DNA of 64,000 nt, from positions 62,001-126,000 of the forward strand of contig NZ_JAME01000002.1 of NCBI RefSeq assembly GCF_000521865.1, given 5' to 3'. Source of the DNA: Roseivivax isoporae LMG 25204. Its GTDB lineage: Bacteria; Pseudomonadota; Alphaproteobacteria; Rhodobacterales; Rhodobacteraceae. The notes below the pieces were generated by a model that did no database searches, was not told the DNA's origin, and was given only the letters and a program-made list of their open reading frames with translations. Each line of letters begins with the position of its first letter. The first letter of the stretch is position 1. Made by a program: the position numbers and the translations under genes. This document shows, piece by piece, positions 46,632-55,839 of this stretch.

Positions 46632-47893
46632 CGCTCCACGATGCGGGCCTCGGCGCGCAGCTCGGCAAGGTATCCGTCCGCCAGCGCACCGAGGCGCCGG
46701 TTGCGCAGGCCGAGCGCAAGTTCCTCGCGCGCGGGCGCGGCATCCTCGCCGTCCTCGCCCTGCTGCGGCGCCACGCTCGAGCGGCTGCACAGCATGAGGA
46801 ACACGAGGCTCTGGCCGTTTGCGCGGGTCAGCGCCGTCGACGCCTCGCCGGGGTCGAGCTTCGACAGCTCGATCGCGTAGTCGGCGGGCAGCTGCGCGGG
46901 CGGCAGGGTCTGGCGGTCGAGCACGTTCGCCGGCTGGCCCTTGGCCACGCCGTAGAGGTCGTCGCAGCGGTCGACGGTCTGCGCCAGCACCCGCGCGCGG
47001 GCCAGCGTCTCGGGCGACCGGCCGCCCGGCATGAAGTAGGCGGCGTATTCCACGGCGCCGATCTCGGGCGCGGTGTAGCCCGTCTCCTCGATGCCGCGCA
47101 GCTGGAACAGCGCGACCGCGTTGGTGATAGGCAAGGGGTCCGACACCTCGCCCGGGGACAGTCCCAGCACGATCGGGCGCAGCACGGGCGGCAGGTCGGT
47201 CAGGTCCTGCCACGGCAGGCGGCCGCCGTTGCCGCGGCTCTGCGTTGCCGAGTACTCGCGGGCCGCTGCCGAGAACTCGGCCTCGCTGCGGACCTGCGAG
47301 ATGCGCTGCGCCAGCGCGCGCACCTGCTCCGCCTGCGGCGGCGGGGCTGGGATGATGATCTCGGACAGGAGCACGCGCACGTTGCTGCCGCTGTCCTGCG
47401 CGTTCTGCGCGCGGTCGATCTCGACCTCCGAGACCTGGCTCTGGGGGCCGAAGCGCTGGCGCACCAGCTCGCGCCAGGCGACGCCTGCCCGGACGAAGTC
47501 GCGGAACGTCTGCTCGGACACGCCGCCCTGCGCCAGCGCGGCCACGAATTCCTCGCGGCTGAGGTTCGCGCGGCCGGCGAATTCGGCCATGCCCTCGGTC
47601 ACCTGCTCCTCCGTCGGCACGATCCCCTCGCGCGCGGCTGCGGCCACGCGCAGGCGGTCGTCGATGAGCTGTTCGCGCGCCAGTTCCTCGAGGTTGCCGG
47701 GCGCGTTCAGCACGGCGTTCATCCGTTCGCGCTGCTGCAGTTCGTAGGTCGTGATGACGTCGTCGTTGACGGTGATCGCCGGGGCGAAGAGGTTCTGCGC
47801 CTCGGCGCCGCCGGGCAGGGCGGCCATGCCGAGGGATAGCGCGCAGACAAGGGGTGCGAGCCGGCGGGTCGCGGTCGTCAGAAGCTCGAGCAT
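46628..47893 (-). CDS. surA: Periplasmic chaperone/peptidyl-prolyl isomerase SurA
   Basis: Escorts outer-membrane proteins to the BAM complex. The 421 residues have a signal peptide ending near GAEAQN, a SurA N-domain (ITVNDDVITTYELQQR, LIDDRL) and one parvulin-type region (EIIIPAP, SQVRSEAEFSAAAREYS, LPWQDLTDLPPVL). The alphaproteobacterial form has a single recognisable isomerase domain. Its start overlaps the end of lptD by 16 bases. Confidence 0.88.
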   Translation of the reverse strand: MLELLTTATRRLAPLVCALSLGMAALPGGAEAQNLFAPAITVNDDVITTYELQQRERMNAVLNAPGNLEELAREQLIDDRLRVAAAAREGIVPTEEQVTEGMAEFAGRANLSREEFVAALAQGGVSEQTFRDFVRAGVAWRELVRQRFGPQSQVSEVEIDRAQNAQDSGSNVRVLLSEIIIPAPPPQAEQVRALAQRISQVRSEAEFSAAAREYSATQSRGNGGRLPWQDLTDLPPVLRPIVLGLSPGEVSDPLPITNAVALFQLRGIEETGYTAPEIGAVEYAAYFMPGGRSPETLARARVLAQTVDRCDDLYGVAKGQPANVLDRQTLPPAQLPADYAIELSKLDPGEASTALTRANGQSLVFLMLCSRSSVAPQQGEDGEDAAPAREELALGLRNRRLGALADGYLAELRAEARIVER

Positions 47894-50034
47894 GTGCGGC
47901 GTCTCTCCTTCGCGCTGCCGCCGGTGCTGAAGCCTTTCAGCGCGACGGTCAGTCCGAAATCGGTGGATGGTTCGAGGTTAGTCGACGAGGCGAAGCGGCG
48001 CGAGACCGAAAAGTTCACGCCGACGCACTCGTTCTCGTAGGTCAGGCCGAGCCCGGCCCGGGCGAAGCGGTTGTCGGACAAGTCGTAGCGACCGTAGGCG
48101 TCGCCCGACCAGGTGTCGTTGAAGACATAGGCGCCGTCGAAGCTCCATTCCGAGACCGACCCGTCGCGGTCCTCGTCGGGGTCCTGCCCGAGCAGCAGGT
48201 AGGAGGCCTCGAGCGCGATGCGGTCGTTCTGCCAGAGCGCGCTGGCCTCGGCCTTGGAAAAGGCGCTGCCGTCCGGTTCGAGCAGTCCGCGCGCGGTCAG
48301 CGCGAAGCCGTCGAAGGTCGCGAAATGTCCCGCGATCAGGACGTCCGAGTTGCGGTCGTCGAGACCCGAGGTGCGGGTGAAGGCGTCGTCCTCCTCCTCG
48401 CGCCAGAGGCGGCCGACCGTGAGGCCGGCGCTCCAGCCGGTCGGGTTGTCGTAGAGCCAGCGCAGGCCCGCCGCCGTCACCCGGCCGCGCTCGCGCCGGT
48501 CCGCGGCGGGAAAGCGCGAGAGCGACAGGAGGTTGCCCTCGTCGAATTCGGCGCGGGTGCTCTCGTCGTTCGGGTTGTCGAACCGCTCGCCGCCCACCCA
48601 CGCGGTCTGCAGCACCGGCTCGATCAGCGTTCGCGAGCCGCCGAAGCCCGTGCGCGTCCACGGCCAGCGCAGCTCGGCCGACAGCCCGGGGGTCAGCTGG
48701 CTCTCGCTCTCGGACGACGTCGCGTCCTGCCGCACTTCGAACCTGTCCGCCCAGAGCTGTGCCAGGACGCCCGCACGGATGCCTCCGGCCAGCGTGAAGC
48801 GGCGGCGCCAGGATGCGTCTGCCGTCACCCGCGCGACGTCCCGGCCGTCGACGATGTCGTCGTCGTCGTTACCGTCGGTGTCGCGGTCGGAATAGCGGTA
48901 GTGCCCGTGCGCGATGGTGCCCACGCGCAGCTCGCCGCCGATCAGGTCGGGAAAGTAGCGCCGCTCGTAGCTCGAATGCAGGATGATCGTGGGCTGCGTC
49001 GAATCGCGCTCGCTGTCGCGCAGGGTCTGGTAGTGGATCAGCTCGGCCAAGAAGAAGCTGTCGGGCGTCGCGCGGGTCAGGGCGATGGCGCTGTCGAGCC
49101 GGTCCTTCGACGAGTAGTCGTAATCGTTGAGATAGGCCTCGTCGGACGTCGTCTCGATGTCGAAGCTCAGCTTGAAGCGGCGCGGCAGGTCGAACTCGCC
49201 CTCGGCGAAGAGGTAGGCGCGCGTCTCGTCGTCGATGAGCGTGTCCTGCGAGACCGCGGTGTTCACCTCGATGCTGCCGTAACGGAAGGCGCGGCGGTAG
49301 CGCGTCTCGAGCGTGCGCGTCACCGGCGAGACGTAGGGCGTGAACGTGAAATCCTGGTGATCGCCCACCGGCACGAAATAGGGCACCTTGATGCCGAAGC
49401 CGAGCAGCGTCGAGGTGCGGAAGGTGGGCGTCAGGAAGCCGCGCGCGCGGGTGAGCGTCGGGTCCGGCACGCGCAGGCGCGGCAGGTACGCGATGGGCAC
49501 GTCGAGCACGCGGAACTGCGCGTTGTCGAAGTAGATCTGCTGCTCGGCCTCGTCGTGCACCACGCGCGAGGCGCGGATCTGCCACAGCGGGACCTCGTTG
49601 CGCCCGCAGACCTGGCACGACGTCACCGCGACCTTCTCGAGCGCGGTGTATCGGCCGTTCACCCGCCGCGCCTCGACCGAGGCGAGCTGCAGCTGCTCGT
49701 CGAGCACCAGCCGCGCGCCGCGCAGGAGACCGTTCTCGAAATCGCTGTCGAGGTCAGCGCTGTCCGCGACCAGCACGCTGCCTTCGGGGTCGATCAGCCG
49801 CACGGGGCCCTCGATCGTCAGCGCGCCCGCCTCCTGGTCGTAGACGACCCGCGTCGCCTCGAGCCGGTTGCCCTCGTGCAGCGCCTCGACATTGCCTTCG
49901 GCCACGAGCCGCGAGCGGCCCTCGATCGACACCCGGTCCGCCACGAGGAGCGCGGGCGTCTCGGTCGCGGCCTCCTGCGCGCGGAGGGCCGCGGGCGCCA
50001 GCAGCAGGCAGGACAGGAGCGCGGCGCGGATCAT
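47878..50034 (-). CDS. lptD: LPS-assembly protein LptD
   Basis: Outer-membrane beta-barrel that inserts lipopolysaccharide in the outer leaflet. The 718 residues have a signal peptide (LLAPAALRAQ), an N-terminal OstA/LptA-like jellyroll (LLVADRVSIEGRSRLVAEGNVE), the CQVCGRNEVPLWQIRA segment and a long alternating beta-strand barrel ending in CSSF. The chosen ATG overlaps the lptG stop by ATGA. Cys residues outside CQVC are few, so the disulfide pattern differs from the enterobacterial protein. Confidence 0.93.
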   Translation of the reverse strand: MIRAALLSCLLLAPAALRAQEAATETPALLVADRVSIEGRSRLVAEGNVEALHEGNRLEATRVVYDQEAGALTIEGPVRLIDPEGSVLVADSADLDSDFENGLLRGARLVLDEQLQLASVEARRVNGRYTALEKVAVTSCQVCGRNEVPLWQIRASRVVHDEAEQQIYFDNAQFRVLDVPIAYLPRLRVPDPTLTRARGFLTPTFRTSTLLGFGIKVPYFVPVGDHQDFTFTPYVSPVTRTLETRYRRAFRYGSIEVNTAVSQDTLIDDETRAYLFAEGEFDLPRRFKLSFDIETTSDEAYLNDYDYSSKDRLDSAIALTRATPDSFFLAELIHYQTLRDSERDSTQPTIILHSSYERRYFPDLIGGELRVGTIAHGHYRYSDRDTDGNDDDDIVDGRDVARVTADASWRRRFTLAGGIRAGVLAQLWADRFEVRQDATSSESESQLTPGLSAELRWPWTRTGFGGSRTLIEPVLQTAWVGGERFDNPNDESTRAEFDEGNLLSLSRFPAADRRERGRVTAAGLRWLYDNPTGWSAGLTVGRLWREEEDDAFTRTSGLDDRNSDVLIAGHFATFDGFALTARGLLEPDGSAFSKAEASALWQNDRIALEASYLLLGQDPDEDRDGSVSEWSFDGAYVFNDTWSGDAYGRYDLSDNRFARAGLGLTYENECVGVNFSVSRRFASSTNLEPSTDFGLTVALKGFSTGGSAKERRRTCSSF

Positions 50035-51125
50035 CCGTCTTCCCTTTGCAGAACGATGCCGAGCGCCAGGAGGAGCGAGGCGACAGGCGGCACCCAGGCC
50101 GCGGGCAGGGCAGGAATCTGCCCCGTTTCGCCAAGGATTTGCGCGAAGTTCCGAATGTAGTAAAGCCCGAAGCCCAGAAGCACCGCCGTCAGCACCGACA
50201 GGCCGGTGCGACCGAGGCGCGAATGCTTCATCGTGAGCCCCGCGCCCAGCACCACGAGCGCCACGAGAAACAGCGGGCGCGCCAGTTCCATCTGCAGCCA
50301 CACCACGTGCCGGCGGGCGGAGAAACCGGCCTCCTCGAGATCTGCGATGTAGGCCGGCAATTCCCAGATCGGCACCGACGAGGGCCGGCCGAAGCGGTCG
50401 CGGATGCTTTCGCGGGTCAGGGTCGAGGGAACCTCGAGCGTGTCGTGGGTGCGTGCCTCGGCCTCGGGATTGCTGCCGCGCGCAAGCGGCCATTCCTTTG
50501 CGGCCCGCAGCGTCCAGGTGCCGTCGCCGAGTTCCGCCTCCTCCGCCTCGATCCGGCGGAGCGGCCCCGCCTCGGGATCGTAGGCGAAGAAGCTGACGTC
50601 GTAGAGGATGGTCGCGTCGGCATTGGCGCGCGAGGCGCGGATGACCGTCTGCCCGCTCGCGTCGCCCTGCCGGAGCCACAGTCCCTCGGCGCCGATGGAC
50701 AAGATGTTGGAATCGCCGTTCGACCAGCGTTCCGACAGCACCTCGAACCGTTTCGACGTCGCGGCCGAGATCGGGTTCAGCACCGCGACCGCGAACACCC
50801 CGACGAGCGCCGCCACCGCCACCGGGCCCACGAGCGTCATCAGGCCCGAGCGTCCGGCCGCACGCGCGACCACCAGTTCCGAGGACCGCGCGAGGCCGAG
50901 GAACAGCCCGATCGCCGCGAGGATCACGATCAGCGGCAGCATCTCGTAGAGCGAGGAAGGCATGTTCAGGATCGTGAGCTGCACGATCCGCCCGAACGCC
51001 ACCTCGCCGTCGAAGCGCCGCAGCTGCTCCACGAGGTCGAGAAGCCCGAGAAACAGCGCGAAGACTGCGAGGATCCCGAGGAAGATCGTCAGGAAGCGCC
51101 GCGCGAAATAGAGGTGGAGCGTCAT
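50031..51125 (-). CDS. lptG: LPS export permease LptG
   Basis: Inner-membrane permease of the LptB2FG exporter. The 364 residues show three N-terminal and three C-terminal membrane segments flanking a periplasmic domain, with FARRFLTIFLGI at the start and LVLGAGLTMKHSRLGRTG near the C-terminus. It overlaps lptF upstream and lptD downstream by ATGA, so the set is tightly coupled. lptB is not in the window. Confidence 0.92.
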   Translation of the reverse strand: MTLHLYFARRFLTIFLGILAVFALFLGLLDLVEQLRRFDGEVAFGRIVQLTILNMPSSLYEMLPLIVILAAIGLFLGLARSSELVVARAAGRSGLMTLVGPVAVAALVGVFAVAVLNPISAATSKRFEVLSERWSNGDSNILSIGAEGLWLRQGDASGQTVIRASRANADATILYDVSFFAYDPEAGPLRRIEAEEAELGDGTWTLRAAKEWPLARGSNPEAEARTHDTLEVPSTLTRESIRDRFGRPSSVPIWELPAYIADLEEAGFSARRHVVWLQMELARPLFLVALVVLGAGLTMKHSRLGRTGLSVLTAVLLGFGLYYIRNFAQILGETGQIPALPAAWVPPVASLLLALGIVLQREDG

Positions 51126-52255
51126 GTGGCGGCCCCCGGCGCCGCGCCGCGTCCCGGCCGGAAGGGCCGCGCGGCCACGTGCAGGAGCGCCGCCGCCATG
51201 GCGAAGCCCGCCAGCGAGGGCAGGTAGATCAGCGGCCAGAGGTTGCCGTTGGCGCGCACCGGCGTCGTCACGACGCTCTCCACGAGCTTGACGAGCACGA
51301 GGAGGAAGATGGCGAACACGATCTGCCGGCCGAGGCCGAAGCGGCTGAACCCGCCGACCATGAGCGCCGAATAGCCTATGAGCGCCGCCACCACCGCCAG
51401 AAGCGGCTGCTGGAAACGTCCGTGCACCTCCTCCAGTACCTCGCCGACCGGGTCGTCCGCGAGGCGCGCGCTCTCCTCCGTGCGCAGGAGCAGGTCGGCC
51501 GTCGACATCGCGTAGGTGCGCGGCCGGCGCGAGGTGTCGGAGGAGATCAGGTTGGTGATGTCGTAGGTCAGGTCCTCGAAGGTGGTCACCGACAGCCGCC
51601 CGGTTTCCCCGTCGAGCGTCTGCGCCAGCCCGTTCAGCATGACGATGTTGGAGGCACCGTCCTCGCGCAGCACGTAGGCGGTCGCGGCGGTGTAGGTCAC
51701 GGCGCGATCCTCCTGCCGGCGGTCCGACAGGAACACGTCGCGCAGCTCGCCGTCCGCGGTGATCTCGCGGATGTAGAAGGTCACGCCGGTGGAGGGGTTC
51801 AGGAACGCGCCCTCGCGCAAGAGCTGCGCGCTGACCGATCCCGAGATCTCGACTTCGCGCTCGCGCAGCTGCGCGAGGCTCGCGGGCACGAGGTAATGGG
51901 AGAGAACCAGCATCATCATCATGACGATCAGGCCGAAGGCGAGGGCCGGCCGGGCGAGCCGCCATGGCGAGTAGCCCGTCGCCTGCACCACGGCCAGCTC
52001 GGAATCCCCCGACAGCCGGTTCGTGACGTAGGTGGTGGCGGCGAAGGCCGCCATCGGCAGGACCAGCAGGATCACGTTCGGCAGGCTCAGCATGGTGAAC
52101 TCGAGGAAGATGCGCGCGGAATGGCCATCGCCGATCAGGCGGTCGAACAGGATCACCGCCCGGTTCACCCAGTAGACCGACACCAGCACCAGCGCGAAGA
52201 AGCCGAAGAGCATCATGAAGCGCGACAGCATGTATCTGTCGAATCTCGCCAACAT
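51122..52255 (-). CDS. lptF: LPS export permease LptF
   Basis: Partner permease of LptG. The 377 residues begin MLARFDRYMLSRFMMLFGFFALV (quoted in part) and share the six-span plan with a periplasmic beta-jellyroll. The ELAVVQATGYSPWRLARPAL coupling-helix region and GGFSRFGLGRQIVFAI lie in the membrane halves. It is the first gene of the leftward operon and diverges from pepA, as in many proteobacteria. Confidence 0.92.
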   Translation of the reverse strand: MLARFDRYMLSRFMMLFGFFALVLVSVYWVNRAVILFDRLIGDGHSARIFLEFTMLSLPNVILLVLPMAAFAATTYVTNRLSGDSELAVVQATGYSPWRLARPALAFGLIVMMMMLVLSHYLVPASLAQLREREVEISGSVSAQLLREGAFLNPSTGVTFYIREITADGELRDVFLSDRRQEDRAVTYTAATAYVLREDGASNIVMLNGLAQTLDGETGRLSVTTFEDLTYDITNLISSDTSRRPRTYAMSTADLLLRTEESARLADDPVGEVLEEVHGRFQQPLLAVVAALIGYSALMVGGFSRFGLGRQIVFAIFLLVLVKLVESVVTTPVRANGNLWPLIYLPSLAGFAMAAALLHVAARPFRPGRGAAPGAAT

Positions 52256-52410
52256 GTGCCTCCCGGGTGGTGCCCTGCCGTTCCGCGCGACCCTAGACGA
52301 TCCGGCGGGGGCGGAAAAGCCCGGGCGCGCCGCGGCCCGGGTCCCGGGGCTGGCCAAGCCATCCGGGGCGGGATACCTGTGGGCGCACCGAATTTCCGAG
52401 GAGCCCCAGA

Positions 52411-53883
52411 ATGACCGATATCCGCGAGATCCGCTTCATCGAGCCCGACTTCGACACGCTGGCCGAGGCGGAGGGGCGCGTCGCGGTCTGCGTGCCGGCC
52501 GAGGGCACGATGGGACGCGCCGCGCGCCGGCTGAACCGGCTGACCCGCGGCGCGGTGAAGCGCGCGGTCGAGGCCGAGCGCTGGGGCAAGCTCAAGGACG
52601 GCGACGTGCTGTCGCTGGCCTTTCCCGCGGGACTCGTCGCCGAGGGGCTCGACATCGTGCGCCTGCCGCGCCGTCCGAAGCCCGAGGATGCCCGCCGCGC
52701 GGGCGCGGCGCTGGCGCGCGCGGCCGGGACAAAGGCCGTGACGCTCCTGCCCGACGGGACCCGCACGCCCGAGCAGATCGCCCTCGGGCTCGCGCTGCGC
52801 AGCTATGCCTTCACCGCCCACAAGTCCGAGAAGGCCGACGCGCCGGCCGCCGCGCGCGTGATGTGCGACAAGGCGGACGACGTGCAGGCGGCCGCGGCGC
52901 CGCTCCTCGCCGTGGCCGAGGGCGTCCTCTTCACCCGCGACCTCGTGAACGAGCCCGCGAACGTGCTCTCGACCGTGGCCTTCGCCGACCGGCTGCTGGC
53001 GCTGAAGGATCTCGGCGTCGAGGTCGAGGTGCTCGAGGAATCCGATATGGAGGCCCTCGGCATGGGCGCCTTCCTCGCCGTGTCGAAGGGGTCCGAGACG
53101 CCGGCGAAGCTCGTGGTCATGCGCTGGAACGGCGGCGGCGACGCCGCGCCGCTGGCGCTCGTGGGCAAGGGCGTCGTGTTCGACACCGGCGGCATCTCGA
53201 TCAAGCCGTCGCAGGGCATGGAATCGATGACCATGGACATGGGCGGCGCCGGCACCGTGGCGGGCACCATGATGGCCCTCGCAAAGCGCGGCGCGCGTGC
53301 GAACGTCGTGGGCCTCGTGGGGCTCGTCGAGAACATGCCCGACGGCAAGGCCTACCGGCCGGGCGACGTGCTGACCTCGATGAAGGGCGACACGATCGAG
53401 GTGATCTCGACCGACGCCGAGGGCCGGCTCGTCCTCGCCGACGTCATGTGGTACGCGCAGGAACACCTGAAGCCCGCCGCGATGATCGACCTCGCCACGC
53501 TGACGGGCGCCTGCATCATCGCGCTCGGCAACGACAACGCAGCCTACTACGCCACCGACGAGACGCTGTCGCAGGCCTTCGCCAAGGCCTGCGCGGACGA
53601 GGCGGAGGGCGCCTGGCGCATGCCGTTCGGGCCGGGCTACGCCGAGCAGATCAAGTCCGACATCGCGGACATCAAGAACTCGGGCGGCCGCGCGGCCGGC
53701 TCGATCACGGCGGCGGAATTCCTCAAGCGCTTCGCCCGGGACGACGTTCCGTGGATCCACATCGACATCGCGGGCGTGGCGCACGTGGCCAAGGACCTGC
53801 CGCTCTCGGGCAAGGGTGCGACCGGATGGGGCGTGCGCGCGCTCGACCGGCTGGTGCGCGACGCCTACGAGACGAAGGACTGA
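52411..53883 (+). CDS. pepA: Leucyl aminopeptidase PepA
   Basis: Hexameric M17 aminopeptidase. The 490 residues carry the metal-site blocks VGKGVVFDTGGISIKPS and the signature STDAEGRLVLADV. The start follows CGAGGAG. In enterics PepA also binds DNA; whether it does here is unknown. holC follows after 16 bases, a conserved pairing. Confidence 0.96.
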   Translation: MTDIREIRFIEPDFDTLAEAEGRVAVCVPAEGTMGRAARRLNRLTRGAVKRAVEAERWGKLKDGDVLSLAFPAGLVAEGLDIVRLPRRPKPEDARRAGAALARAAGTKAVTLLPDGTRTPEQIALGLALRSYAFTAHKSEKADAPAAARVMCDKADDVQAAAAPLLAVAEGVLFTRDLVNEPANVLSTVAFADRLLALKDLGVEVEVLEESDMEALGMGAFLAVSKGSETPAKLVVMRWNGGGDAAPLALVGKGVVFDTGGISIKPSQGMESMTMDMGGAGTVAGTMMALAKRGARANVVGLVGLVENMPDGKAYRPGDVLTSMKGDTIEVISTDAEGRLVLADVMWYAQEHLKPAAMIDLATLTGACIIALGNDNAAYYATDETLSQAFAKACADEAEGAWRMPFGPGYAEQIKSDIADIKNSGGRAAGSITAAEFLKRFARDDVPWIHIDIAGVAHVAKDLPLSGKGATGWGVRALDRLVRDAYETKD

Positions 53884-53899
53884 CCGGCAGGGGGGCCCG

Positions 53900-54358
53900 A
53901 TGGGGGCGGCCTACTTCTACCACCTGACGCGCCGCCCGCTCGAGGCGGCGCTGCCCGCGCTGCTCGAGCGGGCGCTGGCACAGGGCTGGCGCGTGGCGGT
54001 GCGCGGCACCGATCGCGCGCGGCTCGAATGGCTGGACGAGAAGCTCTGGCTCGCCCCCGAGGACGGCTTCCTGCCGCACGGGCTGTGCGGCGGGCGTCAT
54101 GACGCCGCGCAGCCGGTGCTGCTGACCGACCGCCCGGACCTGCCGAACGGCGCGGTCTGCGTGATGTCGGTGGACGGCGCCGAGATCGCGCCGGACGAAC
54201 TGGCCCGGCTCGAACGGGCCTGCGTGCTCTTCGACGGGAACGACACCGCGGCGCTCGCCCGCGCCCGCGAGCAGTGGCGCGCCCTGACCGCTGCCGGTGC
54301 CTCGGCGCAGTACTGGTCCGAGGAAAGCGGCCGCTGGGAAAAGAAGGCCGAGCGCTGA
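53900..54358 (+). CDS. holC: DNA polymerase III chi subunit
   Basis: Clamp-loader accessory protein that contacts single-strand DNA-binding protein. The 152 residues begin MGAAYFYHLTRRPLEAALPALLERAL (quoted in part) and contain the LDEKLWLAPEDGFLPHG block of HolC. The start follows GGGGGCCCG. It ends two bases before the convergent retropepsin gene stop. Confidence 0.93.
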   Translation: MGAAYFYHLTRRPLEAALPALLERALAQGWRVAVRGTDRARLEWLDEKLWLAPEDGFLPHGLCGGRHDAAQPVLLTDRPDLPNGAVCVMSVDGAEIAPDELARLERACVLFDGNDTAALARAREQWRALTAAGASAQYWSEESGRWEKKAER

Positions 54359-54359
54359 C

Positions 54360-54941
54360 TCAGCGTTCGAGCACGAGCTGCCCGCGCGTGATCTCGAGCC
54401 GGTCGAAGCGCTGCAGGTAGCTCATGCCGAGAAGCGACTGCGCCATCTCGCCCTCGTTCACGTAGGCCGGCACGTTCGCGTCGACGAAGGGGCCGAGCGC
54501 CACGCTGTCGAGCCGGACGGGCGCCGTGCGCACCGGGCCGTTCGCGGTCATCGCCTCGGAATAGTAGACGAGATCGTCCTCCGCGAGGCCCGCGCGCTCG
54601 GCGTCGCGCCGCGTGAGCACCGTGCCGCTCGCGCCCGTGTCGACCATGAAGCGCACCGGCGTCCCGTTCACCTCGAGCGTCACGTAGTAGTGCCCGTCCG
54701 GCGCCTGCGGAAGTTCCACCCGTCCGTCCTCGGCGATCACCGATTGCGAGGGCATCACGTCCTGCCGGATGTCGCCCCAGAGGCCGACCGCGGCGATGGT
54801 GCCGAGGAAGATCAGCCCCCAGGCCGCCGCCTGCTGCAGCGTCCGCCCGAGGCCCGCGCGCGACTGCACGATGTACCACACGAACAGGACTGCGCCCAGG
54901 AGGACGAGGTAGATGAGCGATCCGATGTCGTCGCCGGTCAT
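54360..54941 (-). CDS. Membrane-anchored retropepsin-like aspartic protease
   Basis: A 193-residue protein with two N-terminal hydrophobic segments (about 7-24 and 38-55) and a C-terminal retropepsin domain of the TIGR02281 clan AA type. The active-site VDTGASGTVLT lies near residues 100-110 and LLGMSYLQRFDRLEITRGQLVLE near the end. One active-site Asp per chain implies a homodimer. Physiological substrate is unknown. It is convergent with holC and followed by marC upstream. Confidence 0.86.
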   Translation of the reverse strand: MTGDDIGSLIYLVLLGAVLFVWYIVQSRAGLGRTLQQAAAWGLIFLGTIAAVGLWGDIRQDVMPSQSVIAEDGRVELPQAPDGHYYVTLEVNGTPVRFMVDTGASGTVLTRRDAERAGLAEDDLVYYSEAMTANGPVRTAPVRLDSVALGPFVDANVPAYVNEGEMAQSLLGMSYLQRFDRLEITRGQLVLER

Positions 54942-55015
54942 GGGAAGGTCCGCCGCTGCATGCGACAGAGGTAGGGCGCGCGAGGCCGGAAGTTAAGATC
55001 CCGCGCGCCGCGGCC

Positions 55016-55648
55016 TCAGGACGCGATGCCCGCGCCGAAGCCGTAGGCGGTGAGCCCGTCGAGCACGAACTGCACCGAGAGCGCGGCGAGCAGCATGCCG
55101 AGGAGCCGCGTGACCACGGTGATGCCGATCCGCCCGAGGACCCGCTCGATCGGCCCCGACAGGAGCAGGAGCACGAGCGCGATGCCGAGGACCGCGAACA
55201 TGACGCCGAGCACCGCGGCGCGGCCGCCCGGGCCCTGCGCCTCGCCCATGAGCAGGATCACCGTGGTGATGGAGCCCGGCCCCGCGAGAAGCGGGATCGC
55301 CATGGGAAAGACCGACGGGTCGGGCGCGTCCTCCTCGCGTTCGGCCTTGTCCTCGCGCCGCTTGGTGCGCCGCTCGAACAGCATGTCGATCGCGGTGAGG
55401 AACAGCAGCAGGCCGCCCGCGATCCGGAAGGCCGGCATGGAGATGCCGATCGTGTCGAGCACGCCCTCGCCGAGGAAGGCGAAGAGGCAGAGGAGCGCCG
55501 CCGCGATGGCGCAGGCGCGCAGGATGATCGCGCGCTTCTGCAGGGGGCTCGCGCCCTGGCTCAAGGCGATGAAGACCGGCGTGATGCCGATCGGGTCGAT
55601 CACCACGAAGAGCGTCGCAAAGGCGGAGATGAGGAAGGCCGCGTCCAT
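55016..55648 (-). CDS. MarC-family inner membrane protein
   Basis: A 210-residue six-span membrane protein. The FVVIDPIGITPVFIAL start and the PLLAGPGSITTVILLM repeat are typical of the MarC family; a charged loop (ERRTKRREDKAEREEDAP) sits between the halves. No transport activity is established. An upstream in-frame extension to 55720 was rejected. Confidence 0.88.
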   Translation of the reverse strand: MDAAFLISAFATLFVVIDPIGITPVFIALSQGASPLQKRAIILRACAIAAALLCLFAFLGEGVLDTIGISMPAFRIAGGLLLFLTAIDMLFERRTKRREDKAEREEDAPDPSVFPMAIPLLAGPGSITTVILLMGEAQGPGGRAAVLGVMFAVLGIALVLLLLSGPIERVLGRIGITVVTRLLGMLLAALSVQFVLDGLTAYGFGAGIAS

Positions 55649-55753
55649 GTCCCACCCGATAGGCGAGCGCGCGGGCCTCGGCAAGGGGCCCGCGGCGCAC
55701 CAGGGCTGCCGCCGGGTCACCGCTCCGGCGGTGTCGCAAAGTCGGCTGCGGGG

Positions 55754-55781
55754 TTGGCGGTTGGTCGGCTTCCTCTACACT
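55754..55781 (+). promoter_or_regulatory. Candidate promoter of the osmF-yehYXW operon
   Basis: TTGGCG (55754-55759) and TACACT (55776-55781) are separated by 16 bases, about 55 bases before the osmF start. Confidence 0.45.
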
Positions 55782-55839
55782 TGGTCTGGATCCCTGACGC
55801 GCCGCGTTGCGCAGAGCATCTATCCAGGAGCTGACCATC